Below, piece by piece: positions 16,999 through 25,627 of a stretch of 64,000 nucleotides of DNA. The position numbers and the translations under genes are program-made. The notes under the pieces were generated by a model. It saw only the letters and a program-made list of their open reading frames with translations, had not been told where the DNA came from and searched no databases. Location of the stretch: positions 1 to 64,000 of the forward strand of contig SAIX01000056.1 of the NCBI GenBank assembly GCA_004028765.1, read 5' to 3'. Source of the DNA: Chitinophagaceae bacterium (GTDB lineage: Bacteria; Bacteroidota; Bacteroidia; Chitinophagales; Chitinophagaceae). Every line of letters begins with the position of its first letter. The first letter of the stretch is position 1.

Positions 16999-18003
16999 TC
17001 AGAATTTCGGGCAATTCACCGGTCTGTCAGTGGAAGGCCTGCGGATATAGATCAGCGATACTTCTATCCCGCCCCTGCTCTGGGAAGCCGTTTTAAGTGA
17101 AGAGGAATTATAATCATAACTCACCCCCAGCCTGAAATCATCAAACTCAAGCCCGAGATAAGGAATGATGGCATCATTGAACCGCATCCAGCTCCCGAAA
17201 TAAAAACTGGTGGGTTTGGGAGCATCTGGATCAGCCATTAACTGGATAGCGCCACCCAGCATGGTTTCAGAAGCCCCGCCCTGGAACATCTGCAGGGCGC
17301 TGATATGGAGATTGCTGTTTTGCCCCAGCGGGAAATAGGCGCCACCATGTATTGTTGTCCGGGGGTTGAGGATATACTGCGCACCTGTAAAATCCTGGCG
17401 CGGACGGTTGATATGGTACATACTGATCCCGAAATAAAAATTATTTCTGTCGGAGGTGCTCCCATTATACAACAGTCCCGCATTCACATCAATATAATTC
17501 GATTTCAAGGTGGCACCATTAAACACTTCGGAAGTAACACCGGTAAAACCAGAACTGGTTAACTGGTCTTCAAAAGTAAGCTGCGATGTATTGATCAGCA
17601 TATTGGCATAGGTTACCTGGAAGCCTGCACCGAGTGTATGCTGCCCGTCTTCATCCAGTCCTTTGTGATAGGCTGTGGAAAGAGAAGCGTAATTAAATTT
17701 TACCGCGCCGTTTGCGCTGTTATCATTATAGCCTACAAAACCCAGCCCCCAGGTATCGTTGCTTGCGATCCTGTTTTGAAAAATATGAAAATCAACCGAA
17801 GCGGTTCCCGTTGTAAATGCATTGTTGATGGAAGGCCACTGGTTGCGGTAGTTGCCCGCAACGCGATAAGTGCCGAAAAACTTACCCGTTAATGCAGGGT
17901 TCAATGTAAGCGGTGAACTGAAGAATTGCGAAAAATGAGGATCCTGTGCCGAAACAACGCCCAGCATCATACATAAACAGCAACAAAGAAATAGTTTACA
18001 CAT
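16999..18003 (-). CDS. PorP/SprF-family type IX secretion membrane protein
   Basis: 334 aa from the ATG at 18003, chosen because GGAG lies 6 nt upstream and a TAAATTCG box (plus-strand 18021-18028) lies before it; starts at 18009 and 18042 are also open. The signal peptide is MCKLFLCCCLCMMLGVVSAQ. After it, DPHFSQFFSSPLTLNPALTG is the hallmark of PorP/SprF proteins, followed by an outer-membrane beta-barrel (YRNQWPSI, GLGFVGYNDNSANG, and so on). Family members help secrete and attach type IX cargo such as SprB; stand-alone copies are usually paired with a large adhesin gene, but no such gene is adjacent. Confidence 0.9.
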   Translation of the reverse strand: MCKLFLCCCLCMMLGVVSAQDPHFSQFFSSPLTLNPALTGKFFGTYRVAGNYRNQWPSINNAFTTGTASVDFHIFQNRIASNDTWGLGFVGYNDNSANGAVKFNYASLSTAYHKGLDEDGQHTLGAGFQVTYANMLINTSQLTFEDQLTSSGFTGVTSEVFNGATLKSNYIDVNAGLLYNGSTSDRNNFYFGISMYHINRPRQDFTGAQYILNPRTTIHGGAYFPLGQNSNLHISALQMFQGGASETMLGGAIQLMADPDAPKPTSFYFGSWMRFNDAIIPYLGLEFDDFRLGVSYDYNSSSLKTASQSRGGIEVSLIYIRRPSTDRPVNCPKF

Positions 18004-18107
18004 ACCCATCTCCAATACATCGAATTTAGCAAATCTGTGCATGTATCGGGGGCTAATATCAAATAAATCCGCAGTTTAACGATTGATTGGCAGTATCAAC
18101 CGGTGAT

Positions 18108-18761
18108 TCAGGCCTGCATTTTGGTACCAAATGCCAGGTCGCCTGCATCTCCCAAACCCGGAACAATATAACCTTTGGCCGTAAGTTCATCATCAATATC
18201 ACCACACCAAATCTTAATATCGTTTCCGCATTCGCGGTGAATAAATTCAATCCCTACCGTACAGGCAATGGCCACGATCACATGAATTTCTTTTGGGGAA
18301 CCTTCGTCTTTCATGTATTGAATGGTTTTAACCACAGAGGCACCTGTTGCCAGCATGGGATCACTGATGAGTACGATCCTGTTTTCCAGTGAGGGACAGC
18401 TCATATATTCAAGGCTGATCTCGAAACTGCCATCACGGTGGTGTTTTCTGTAAGCAGAAATAAACGCATTATCGGCCTTATCAAAATAATTCAGCATCCC
18501 ATTGTGCAATGGCAAACCGGCTCTGAGTATGGTTGCCAGAACAGGTTGTTCAGCCAGTACTTTGCTGTCGTGTGTACCGAGTGGTGTGGGTGTTTCCACC
18601 TGGATGGAAGGAAGCCCTTTGCTGATCTCATAAGCGGCCACTTCGCCGATTCGCTCGAGGTTGCGGCGGAAACGCATACGGTCGCCCTGTACATTCACAT
18701 CCCTGAGTTCGGCTACCCAGTTGCTTACCAGGCTATGCTGTTCGCTTAAATTAATTATCAT
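18108..18761 (-). CDS. upp: Uracil phosphoribosyltransferase
   Basis: 217 aa. Salvages uracil to UMP with PRPP. Landmarks are TILRAGLPLHNGML, the PRPP loop VLISDPMLATGASVV, and the uracil-binding C-terminus KGYIVPGLGDAGDLAFG. Length and motifs are normal. It is a separate transcription unit with its own -7 box. Confidence 0.96.
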   Translation of the reverse strand: MIINLSEQHSLVSNWVAELRDVNVQGDRMRFRRNLERIGEVAAYEISKGLPSIQVETPTPLGTHDSKVLAEQPVLATILRAGLPLHNGMLNYFDKADNAFISAYRKHHRDGSFEISLEYMSCPSLENRIVLISDPMLATGASVVKTIQYMKDEGSPKEIHVIVAIACTVGIEFIHRECGNDIKIWCGDIDDELTAKGYIVPGLGDAGDLAFGTKMQA

Positions 18762-18786
18762 TGATCGGTGATTGGGAGGTTCCCGG

Positions 18787-18794
18787 CAAATCTA
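18787..18794 (-). promoter_or_regulatory. -7 promoter box of upp
   Basis: On the minus strand this reads TAGATTTG, a perfect TAnnTTTG, with 25 nt between it and the upp ATG at 18761. Confidence 0.55.
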
Positions 18795-18898
18795 AAATGT
18801 ATCATCGGGAATGGGAAATTTATGTTTGAGGGAGAGAGGATGCGGCTTTTAACAGTTTTGCTCACGGCTTTTGATTATTTTACCATTGAAATTTTTTT

Positions 18899-19333
18899 AT
18901 GAAAAAATCCCTCTTCGCGATACTTCTGATTATGCTCATCGTTGCCTGCAATGAAAAGGGCAAAGACAAGAAATTCGATGCCGAGTCATACGAAAAGACA
19001 AAGGAAACACTTGCAGAAAAAGAAAAAAATAACCCGGCCCGTTTTCTCGTAGTAAACAACCACGACCGTAAAAACCTGATCGGCCAAACCGTGGTCATCG
19101 GAACGCTAACGAATAAAGCAACTGTTTGCTGGTATAAGGATGTGGAATTACGCCTTACCTATTACAGCAAAACCGGTGTTAAGCTGGATGAAGGTTTGGA
19201 AACCGTTTATGATTATATCGCGCCGGGTAAATCGGTAAAGTTCAAAACGAAAACATTTGCGGCAAAGGGTACCGACAGTGTTGCTGTGATGGTGTTAAAA
19301 GCCACCGGCGATACTTCTCTTGCCAAAAAATGA
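18899..19333 (+). CDS. Lipoprotein with a possible FxLYD-like beta domain
   Basis: 144 aa. A lipoprotein signal ends at LIVAC. A charged Lys/Glu-rich linker of about 40 residues follows, then a compact domain with TVVIGTLTNKATVCWYKDVE and APGKSVKFKTKTF, which looks like the FxLYD/DUF3426 immunoglobulin-like domains of surface lipoproteins. Function unknown. Its stop directly abuts the stop of convergent adenine deaminase. Confidence 0.75.
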   Translation: MKKSLFAILLIMLIVACNEKGKDKKFDAESYEKTKETLAEKEKNNPARFLVVNNHDRKNLIGQTVVIGTLTNKATVCWYKDVELRLTYYSKTGVKLDEGLETVYDYIAPGKSVKFKTKTFAAKGTDSVAVMVLKATGDTSLAKK

Positions 19334-20983
19334 TCAGGCTACAAACTGAAAGCTATCTCCGTCAAACAAACCCTTATCACTCAGTTTCAGGTGCGGTATC
19401 ACCAGCAATGCCATAAAGCTTAAAGTCATAAAAGGTGCAGCCAGTAGCGATCCCAGCGATTTTGCCATTGTATCGATGGCCGTATATTTTTCTGCTACGA
19501 GATAACCATCCTCCACACTCATCAATCCCGCAACGGGCAGGCCCAATACATTTTCTTCCGCTCCGTTCACACAACTCACGCCGCCTTTTTCAGCAATCAC
19601 CAGGTTGATCGCGCGGGCCAGGCTTTCATCATCGGCGCCTACGGCCACAATATTGTGACTGTCGTGCGCAACCGATGAAGCGATGGCACCGGTTTTAAAA
19701 CCAAAATTTCTGATAAAACATTTGGCCACAGGAGCAGGATGATACCGGTTGATCACCACCATTTTCAGGATATCATTTCCGGGATCGCTCACCCAAGTGT
19801 CGCCGGATCTTTTTCCGGGAAGATCGAGCCGGTTTGTGATCAGTTGCCCATCGAGCGCTTCGATCACAGGGGTTTTTCCATCTACGGAAGGGTATTCTGT
19901 AACAGCCAGTTTCAGGGCTTCTGCCGTTACAGGCGCACAATCAAATTGGTTGATGGGTGTGGCAGCAACAGGTGCAATAAAAGATTTGCCTTCCTCTGCA
20001 ACAAGCATCCCATCTATATAAGTTTGTTTGATCCTGAAATGAACAAGGTCTTCCGCAACAATAAAATCCGCGGGGTCTCCTTCGCGCAGCAAACCAATCT
20101 GCAAACCATAATGCAATACCGGGTTTACACAGGCTGCCCTGATCACATGGAATATATCATGTCCCTTTGCCACAGCCCTGGCACATAACTGGTTCAAATG
20201 ACCGGCCACGAGGCTGTCGGGGTGTTTATCATCGCTGCAAAACATGATCATCCCCGGATGATCTTCCAGCAACCCGATCAATGCTTCAAAATTTTTGGCA
20301 GCACTGCCTTCACGTATGAGGATCTTCATGCCGTGCACCAGTTTATCAATTGCCTCTTCCGCCGTAAAGCATTCATGATCGGTTGAAATGCCCGCTTCAA
20401 TGTATTGTTTTGCCATTTCGCCGCGTAATCCGGGTGCATGCCCATCCACCGGCTTGCCTGCGGCATGTGCAGCAGCGATTTTTTTCATCACTTCGGGATC
20501 TTTGTGCAACACACCTGGAAAATTCATCATCTCACTCAGGTAGCGGATATCATCGCTCTGCAGAAGTTTTGCAACATCCTCGCTGTTCAGCGCAGCGCCT
20601 GCTGTTTCAAAAATGGTGGCGGGTACACAACTGGGTGCCCCAAAATTAAATTTGAAAGGGACCTTTTTCCCGTTCTCAATCATAAAATGCACACCTTCCA
20701 TTCCGCATACATTGGCAATTTCATGCGGGTCGCTGATGGTGCCTACGGTACCATGCACTACCGCAAGCCGGGCAAATTCGCTCGGTATCAGCATACTGCT
20801 TTCGATATGCACATGACTGTCTACAAAGCCTGGTAAAATATATGCACCGACAGAAGTTCCGGCTTCGCCGATTTGGGTGATGGAACTGATGATGCCATTG
20901 GTTATTTTTATCGTTGCCGGGTAGATCTGTTTCTTCCATATATCCACCAGGTTACCGGTGATCGTGAATGTTCCGTTCTGCAT
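19334..20983 (-). CDS. ade: Adenine deaminase
   Basis: 549 aa from the ATG at 20983, where the family homology begins (the 20 residues upstream to 21043 are unlike it). Converts adenine to hypoxanthine with release of ammonia. Amidohydrolase motifs: [15 protein letters not shown] (H-x-H metal ligands), [38 protein letters not shown], and a C-terminal domain with [12 protein letters not shown]. With upp it forms part of purine/pyrimidine base salvage, though they are separate units. Confidence 0.95.
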   Translation of the reverse strand: MQNGTFTITGNLVDIWKKQIYPATIKITNGIISSITQIGEAGTSVGAYILPGFVDSHVHIESSMLIPSEFARLAVVHGTVGTISDPHEIANVCGMEGVHFMIENGKKVPFKFNFGAPSCVPATIFETAGAALNSEDVAKLLQSDDIRYLSEMMNFPGVLHKDPEVMKKIAAAHAAGKPVDGHAPGLRGEMAKQYIEAGISTDHECFTAEEAIDKLVHGMKILIREGSAAKNFEALIGLLEDHPGMIMFCSDDKHPDSLVAGHLNQLCARAVAKGHDIFHVIRAACVNPVLHYGLQIGLLREGDPADFIVAEDLVHFRIKQTYIDGMLVAEEGKSFIAPVAATPINQFDCAPVTAEALKLAVTEYPSVDGKTPVIEALDGQLITNRLDLPGKRSGDTWVSDPGNDILKMVVINRYHPAPVAKCFIRNFGFKTGAIASSVAHDSHNIVAVGADDESLARAINLVIAEKGGVSCVNGAEENVLGLPVAGLMSVEDGYLVAEKYTAIDTMAKSLGSLLAAPFMTLSFMALLVIPHLKLSDKGLFDGDSFQFVA

Positions 20984-21046
20984 GATCCTGAAATTTAAAA
21001 TACCGTGAAAGAAAAGGTTTTCAATGCCTTTCCAACTTTTCACCCT

Positions 21047-21054
21047 TAGTTTTG
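21047..21054 (+). promoter_or_regulatory. -7 promoter box before the LolA-like gene
   Basis: TAGTTTTG, a perfect TAnnTTTG, lies 25 nt before the ATG at 21080. Confidence 0.5.
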
Positions 21055-21079
21055 TTACGCTTAAAACGAAAGTAAGTAT

Positions 21080-21931
21080 ATGAGGAAAATTATGACGGGT
21101 TTGTTTTTATTGGTGGGTTTACTGTCTGTAAAAGCACAAACCGCCGATGAGATCATCGCAAAATATGAAGCGGCAGCCGGTGGCCGTGAAAAACTGGAAG
21201 GCATCCGATACCTCGAAGTGCAGAGTACGGTTAAACTGGGAATGATGGGGCAGAGCATCGAACTGCCGCTTACCCTGGTACGCGAAAAAGGAAAACTGTT
21301 CAGGAGGCAACTGGGTGGTGTAATGGGTGTGGGCGACAGTTTTACCATGGTAACAGATACCTCAGGCACCATTTATGTAGGTGCCATGCGTGGCTTTGGT
21401 GGCGGAGGTTTTGGTGGCGGACCCGGTGGCGGTTTTGGTGGTATGTCGCAAAACAATGGCCCCACTATCACCAATATGAAACCGGAAGAAGTAAGCTCCC
21501 AACAATATGAACTTGATTGTGCCGGCGCATTTGGTGAGTTGGTGAATTTTGCAGCAAAAGGACATACCGCCACACTGGATGGCACAGGTAAAGTAAGTAA
21601 AGTGCCCTGCTATAAAGTAAAGCTTACGCTCAAGACCGGCCAGGTGGTTACTTATTACATCGATCAGCAGACCTCGCTTGTAAAACAGGTGGAAGCCACC
21701 GGCGATATGGCAATGAACCTTACCGGTTTCGGCCCCATGATGCGTGCCTTTGGCAGCCGTATCGGGAAAGATACCAAAGCCACTTTGCTTATAAAGGAAT
21801 ACAAAGAAGTAAAAGGTGTGCAATACCCGGCTAAATGCATACTCAGCTTTGGCCCGGTTGAATCAGAAGTGGAAAACTACACCATCCTCATCAATGAAGG
21901 GCTCGATGAAAAATGGTACCACGTAAAATAA
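21080..21931 (+). CDS. Exported LolA/LppX-like protein with a glycine-rich insert
   Basis: 283 aa. The signal peptide ([14 protein letters not shown]) is followed by [22 protein letters not shown], the usual start of outer-membrane lipoprotein-sorting-like proteins, and alternating beta strands to the end ([13 protein letters not shown]). Residues about 103-121 form a Gly/Phe-rich loop ([17 protein letters not shown]) that would sit between two strands. A role in handling a lipid or envelope component is inferred from the fold. It ends at a strong terminator, 93 nt before the propeller gene. Confidence 0.75.
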   Translation: MRKIMTGLFLLVGLLSVKAQTADEIIAKYEAAAGGREKLEGIRYLEVQSTVKLGMMGQSIELPLTLVREKGKLFRRQLGGVMGVGDSFTMVTDTSGTIYVGAMRGFGGGGFGGGPGGGFGGMSQNNGPTITNMKPEEVSSQQYELDCAGAFGELVNFAAKGHTATLDGTGKVSKVPCYKVKLTLKTGQVVTYYIDQQTSLVKQVEATGDMAMNLTGFGPMMRAFGSRIGKDTKATLLIKEYKEVKGVQYPAKCILSFGPVESEVENYTILINEGLDEKWYHVK

Positions 21932-21947
21932 TACAGGCTTTTTTTGA

Positions 21948-21982
21948 AAATGCCTTTGCCATGCCGGTAAAGGCATTTTTTT
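21948..21982 (+). terminator. Rho-independent terminator after the LolA-like gene
   Basis: AAATGCCTTT and AAAGGCATTT form a perfect 10-bp stem with an 11-nt loop, followed by a T-run. Confidence 0.85.
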
Positions 21983-22024
21983 ATCCGATAACTTAGGTAA
22001 CTTACTTGCCCAACTTTTCATGCT

Positions 22025-25000
22025 ATGAGAAAATCCGTTTTACTGTTACTGGCAGTGCTGCTTGTTACAGCAGGTGCATTTGCACAAAAGAAAGACAACA
22101 AAACCAAAACAGCCCCTGTTGCTGTGGTATCCAAAACAGAAGATCCCGATTCTGTTTTTTATTCAAAAGTCCGCTACCGTTTGGTGGGCCCTTTCCGGGG
22201 TGGCCGCAGTGGTGCGGTAACCGGCAGTTATAAAAACAAAAACACATTTTACTTCGGTGCAACGGGTGGAGGTGTCTGGAAAACCAGTGATGGCGGCAGC
22301 AACTGGAAAAACATCTCCGATAAATATTTTGGCGGAACCATTGGCGCCGTTGCCGTAGCACCCAGCGATGAAACGGTTTTATATGTGGGTGAAGGAGAAA
22401 ATACCATGCGCGGCAATGTAGCCGAAGGATTGGGTGGCCTTTGGCGCAGCGATGACGGCGGCCGCAGCTGGCGCAATCTCGGTTTAAAAGAAGGGCGCCA
22501 TATCATCCGTATCATCATTCATCCAAAAGATCCGAATACGGTTTGGGTGGCAGTGATGGGCCACTTATTCGGACCCAATGAAGAACGTGGCGTATACAAA
22601 ACCACCGATGGCGGCAAGACCTGGAAAAAAACTTTGTACATCAATAACCAAACAGGTTGTTCTGATCTCGTTATGGAGCCTGGTAACCCATCCGTGTTTT
22701 ATGCAGGCATGTGGCGCGTGATACGCACGCCCTACAGCATGGAAAGCGGCGGCGAGGGCAGTGGCTTATACAAAAGTGTGGATGGTGGTGAAACCTGGAC
22801 CAGCCTGAGCGCTAAAAAAGGAATGCCCAAAGGAACCTGGGGTATTGTAGGTGTGGCGGTAGCCCCTTCCAATACAGATAAAATATATGCCATTATCGAA
22901 AATGCGAATGGCGGTTTATTTATGAGTAATGATGGCGGTGATAGCTGGACACTCACCAGCAGCGATAACAATATCCGCCAGCGTGCCTGGTATTACAGCA
23001 AGGTTTTTGTAGATCCGAAAAATGAAAACCTTGTTTATTGCCCCAATGTGGAATTTATGCGCAGCCGGGATGGTGGCCGTACTTTTCAATCGGTGGGCAC
23101 CACACCTCATGGCGACCATCATGATATGTGGATCGATCCGGAAGATGGTAACCGCATGATCGTTGCCGACGATGGCGGTGCACAGATCAGTTTTGATGCT
23201 GCCGGTAATTTCAGCACGATGAATAACCAGCCAACGGCGCAGTTTTATCGCGTATCCACCGATAATTCTTTCCCTTACCGAATCCTTGGTGCGCAACAGG
23301 ATAATACAACGGTCCGCATCAAAAGCCGTACACCGGGTATCGGTATCACAGAGCGCGACTGGGATATAACTGCGGGTTCTGAAAGTGGTTATGTACAGGC
23401 TGATCCATTGAACCCGGATATTGTGTATGGCGGCAACTATGGCGGATATCTTTCCAGGCTTGATCACCGCACCGGCGAGAACCGTGCCATCAATGTATGG
23501 CCCGATAACCCGATGGGTGCGGGGGCCGATGTGCTGAAATACCGCTTCCAGTGGAACTTCCCGTTTTTCTTCTCGCCACATAATCCCAAAAGATTGTATG
23601 CAGGCGGTAACCATTTATTCGTAACAGAGAATGAAGGACAGAGCTGGGAGATGATCAGTCCTGACCTCACAACAAATGATAAATCGAAGCAGGCTTCCAG
23701 CGGCGGACCCATCACCAAAGACAACACTTCTGTTGAATATTACTGCACCATTTTCACTGCAGCAGAATCGGTAAAAGAAAAAGATTTGCTATGGACAGGC
23801 AGTGATGATGGATTGGTATATGTAAGCAAGGATGCAGGGAAGAACTGGGAAAATGTAACACCGCCGGAAGCCGGAAAATGGATGATGTGGAATTGTATTG
23901 AAACCGATCCTTTTAAAAACGGAACCGCTTACATCGTTGGTACCAAATACAAGCTGGATGATTTTGCGCCCTATATCTTCAAAACAGAAGACTATGGCAA
24001 AACCTGGAAAAAGATCACAAACGGGATCGATGCTATGCATTTTACCAGGGCCATCCGCGCCGATCACAAAAGGCCGGGACTGTTGTATGCCGGAACCGAA
24101 TATGGGATGTACATCAGTTATGATGATGGCGCCAACTGGAAAAAGTTCCAGTTAAACCTTCCCGTGGTTCCCATCACCGATCTTACCATTAAGGAAAATG
24201 ACCTGATCGTAGCCACACAGGGCCGTGCTTTCTGGGTGATCGATGACCTGAGTGTATTGCAGCAGAAAGATGCAGCGGTTCTTGATAAAAACCTCCATGT
24301 ATTCGCAGCGAACGAGGCGTATCGCACGGAAGGTGGTGGTGGCAGAAGAGGCGGTGGGCGCGGACAGGGTGGCGCGCCACAGAATATGGGCGAAAACCCC
24401 GCAAATGGAGTGGTGTTTAATTATTACCTGAAAGATGCGAACGATTCTGCCAAAGTGAGCATTACTGTTTTCGATAAACAGCATAAACCGATACGCACAT
24501 TCAGCCGCAATGCAAAAGAGAATGCAGACAAAATTGATTTCAACAGCGGCATGAACCAGTTTGTATGGGATATGAATTACCCGCCTGCTGAAAGTACCGA
24601 AGGTTTTATTTTATGGAACGGAAGGATCGGTTTGATCAAAGCAGCACCCGGAAATTATTCTGCGCGCTTCCGGTATGGGAAAGATTCTGTGGATGTTCCG
24701 TTCACCATCAAAGCCGATCCGAATTATAAAATGACAGAAGCCGATTATGATGCGCAGGTAGGATTTTTATTGCAGGTGAAAGATAAATTCAATGAAGTGC
24801 AGAAAGCCATCAGAAACATCCGTTCACTGCGCACACAGGTCAATGATTTTACCGGAAGACTGGAAGGTGCAGATGCCAAAGAGTTGAAAAAACTTGGCGA
24901 CAGCCTCAATAAAAAAATGACTACGATTGAAGAAGCGCTGTACCAAACCAAATCGAAGAGCGGCCAGGACGTACTCAATTTCCCGATCCGTTTGAATGAT

Positions 25001-25201
25001 AAACTGGCTGGATTGTATGGTGTGGCCGCAAGCGGGCAAAACCCACCAAGTAAACAGGCACGTGAAGTATATGCCGACCTGGCTGCACAATGCGATGAAC
25101 AACTGGCCAAACTCAAAACCATTCTCGATACCGATCTGAAAGCCTTTAACAAACTGATCAACGAAAAACAATTACCGGTGATCGGGGTGAAAGGGAATTA
25201 A
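22025..25201 (+). CDS. Exported sortilin/BNR-type beta-propeller protein
   Basis: 1058 aa. After a signal peptide (LLLLAVLLVTAGAFAQ), residues about 40-770 carry many Asp-box (BNR) repeats of the form S-x-D-G-G-x-x-W, e.g. TSDGGSNWKN, SDDGGRSWRN, TTDGGKTWKK, SVDGGETWTS, SNDGGDSWTL, typical of VPS10/sortilin-like and sialidase-like propellers. A Gly/Arg-rich linker follows, then an Ig-like domain (SAKVSITVFDKQHKPIRTF) and a helical C-terminal end. Such proteins are often labelled glycosyl hydrolase but no catalytic residues are evident; binding or scaffolding on the cell surface is as likely. Confidence 0.85.
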   Translation: MRKSVLLLLAVLLVTAGAFAQKKDNKTKTAPVAVVSKTEDPDSVFYSKVRYRLVGPFRGGRSGAVTGSYKNKNTFYFGATGGGVWKTSDGGSNWKNISDKYFGGTIGAVAVAPSDETVLYVGEGENTMRGNVAEGLGGLWRSDDGGRSWRNLGLKEGRHIIRIIIHPKDPNTVWVAVMGHLFGPNEERGVYKTTDGGKTWKKTLYINNQTGCSDLVMEPGNPSVFYAGMWRVIRTPYSMESGGEGSGLYKSVDGGETWTSLSAKKGMPKGTWGIVGVAVAPSNTDKIYAIIENANGGLFMSNDGGDSWTLTSSDNNIRQRAWYYSKVFVDPKNENLVYCPNVEFMRSRDGGRTFQSVGTTPHGDHHDMWIDPEDGNRMIVADDGGAQISFDAAGNFSTMNNQPTAQFYRVSTDNSFPYRILGAQQDNTTVRIKSRTPGIGITERDWDITAGSESGYVQADPLNPDIVYGGNYGGYLSRLDHRTGENRAINVWPDNPMGAGADVLKYRFQWNFPFFFSPHNPKRLYAGGNHLFVTENEGQSWEMISPDLTTNDKSKQASSGGPITKDNTSVEYYCTIFTAAESVKEKDLLWTGSDDGLVYVSKDAGKNWENVTPPEAGKWMMWNCIETDPFKNGTAYIVGTKYKLDDFAPYIFKTEDYGKTWKKITNGIDAMHFTRAIRADHKRPGLLYAGTEYGMYISYDDGANWKKFQLNLPVVPITDLTIKENDLIVATQGRAFWVIDDLSVLQQKDAAVLDKNLHVFAANEAYRTEGGGGRRGGGRGQGGAPQNMGENPANGVVFNYYLKDANDSAKVSITVFDKQHKPIRTFSRNAKENADKIDFNSGMNQFVWDMNYPPAESTEGFILWNGRIGLIKAAPGNYSARFRYGKDSVDVPFTIKADPNYKMTEADYDAQVGFLLQVKDKFNEVQKAIRNIRSLRTQVNDFTGRLEGADAKELKKLGDSLNKKMTTIEEALYQTKSKSGQDVLNFPIRLNDKLAGLYGVAASGQNPPSKQAREVYADLAAQCDEQLAKLKTILDTDLKAFNKLINEKQLPVIGVKGN

Positions 25202-25239
25202 GGGTTGCGGATTTACGAATTGCCGGATTAGCGGATTAC

Positions 25240-25281
25240 AAAAAAGAAAGCTCACTGGAATTTCAGTGAGCTTTCTTTTTT
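25240..25281 (+). terminator. Very strong terminator after the propeller gene
   Basis: An 18-bp perfect stem (25240-25257 with 25264-25281, core GAAAGCTCACTG) closes on a 6-nt loop GAATTT. A-tract and T-tract on the two sides would let it work on both strands. Confidence 0.9.
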
Positions 25282-25290
25282 CTATTTTGA

Positions 25291-25612
25291 TCCGTTTATA
25301 CTACTGTACTCACTTTCTGCGCAAACTCCCCGTTCTCATGTTCTCTGCGGTGAAAAGATTCACACTACAATTACCTTGATTTTTTCACCGCTGAGCCGCG
25401 GAGAGGCAGGGGTTTCGCGGAGGGCTTTATCGAATGACTCAAATCAATTAATCCGTTTATAGTAACTGCAAAAAAATCTCTGCGCAAACTCCCGCTCTCA
25501 AGTTCTCTGCGGTGAAAAGATTCACACTACAATTACCTTGATTTTTTCACCGCTGAGCCGCGGAGGGGCAGAGGTTTCGCAGAGATCTATATTAAATGAT
25601 CCAAATATCCGT
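25291..25612. repeat. Tandem duplication of the palindromic intergenic repeat
   Basis: Two units of about 161 bp, starting at 25291 and 25452, both opening with TCCGTTTATA. Each contains a left arm (TCTGCGCAAACTC ... CTCTGCGGTGAAAAGAT), a spacer, and a right inverse arm (TTTTTTCACCGCTGAGCCG ... GGTTTCGC). A 63-bp core is identical in both units (25341-25403 and 25503-25565); the flanks differ. With the terminator this fills the 426-nt gap 25202-25627, which has no credible gene. 25205-25239 is a GGATTA-rich string like that at 13597. Confidence 0.75.
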
Positions 25613-25627
25613 GAATTCGCCAATCCA

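Noticed and set aside
25291-25612. Possible CRISPR array
   Set aside because: Only two long repeat units, with palindromic arms and no series of short repeats with unique spacers; no cas gene in the window.
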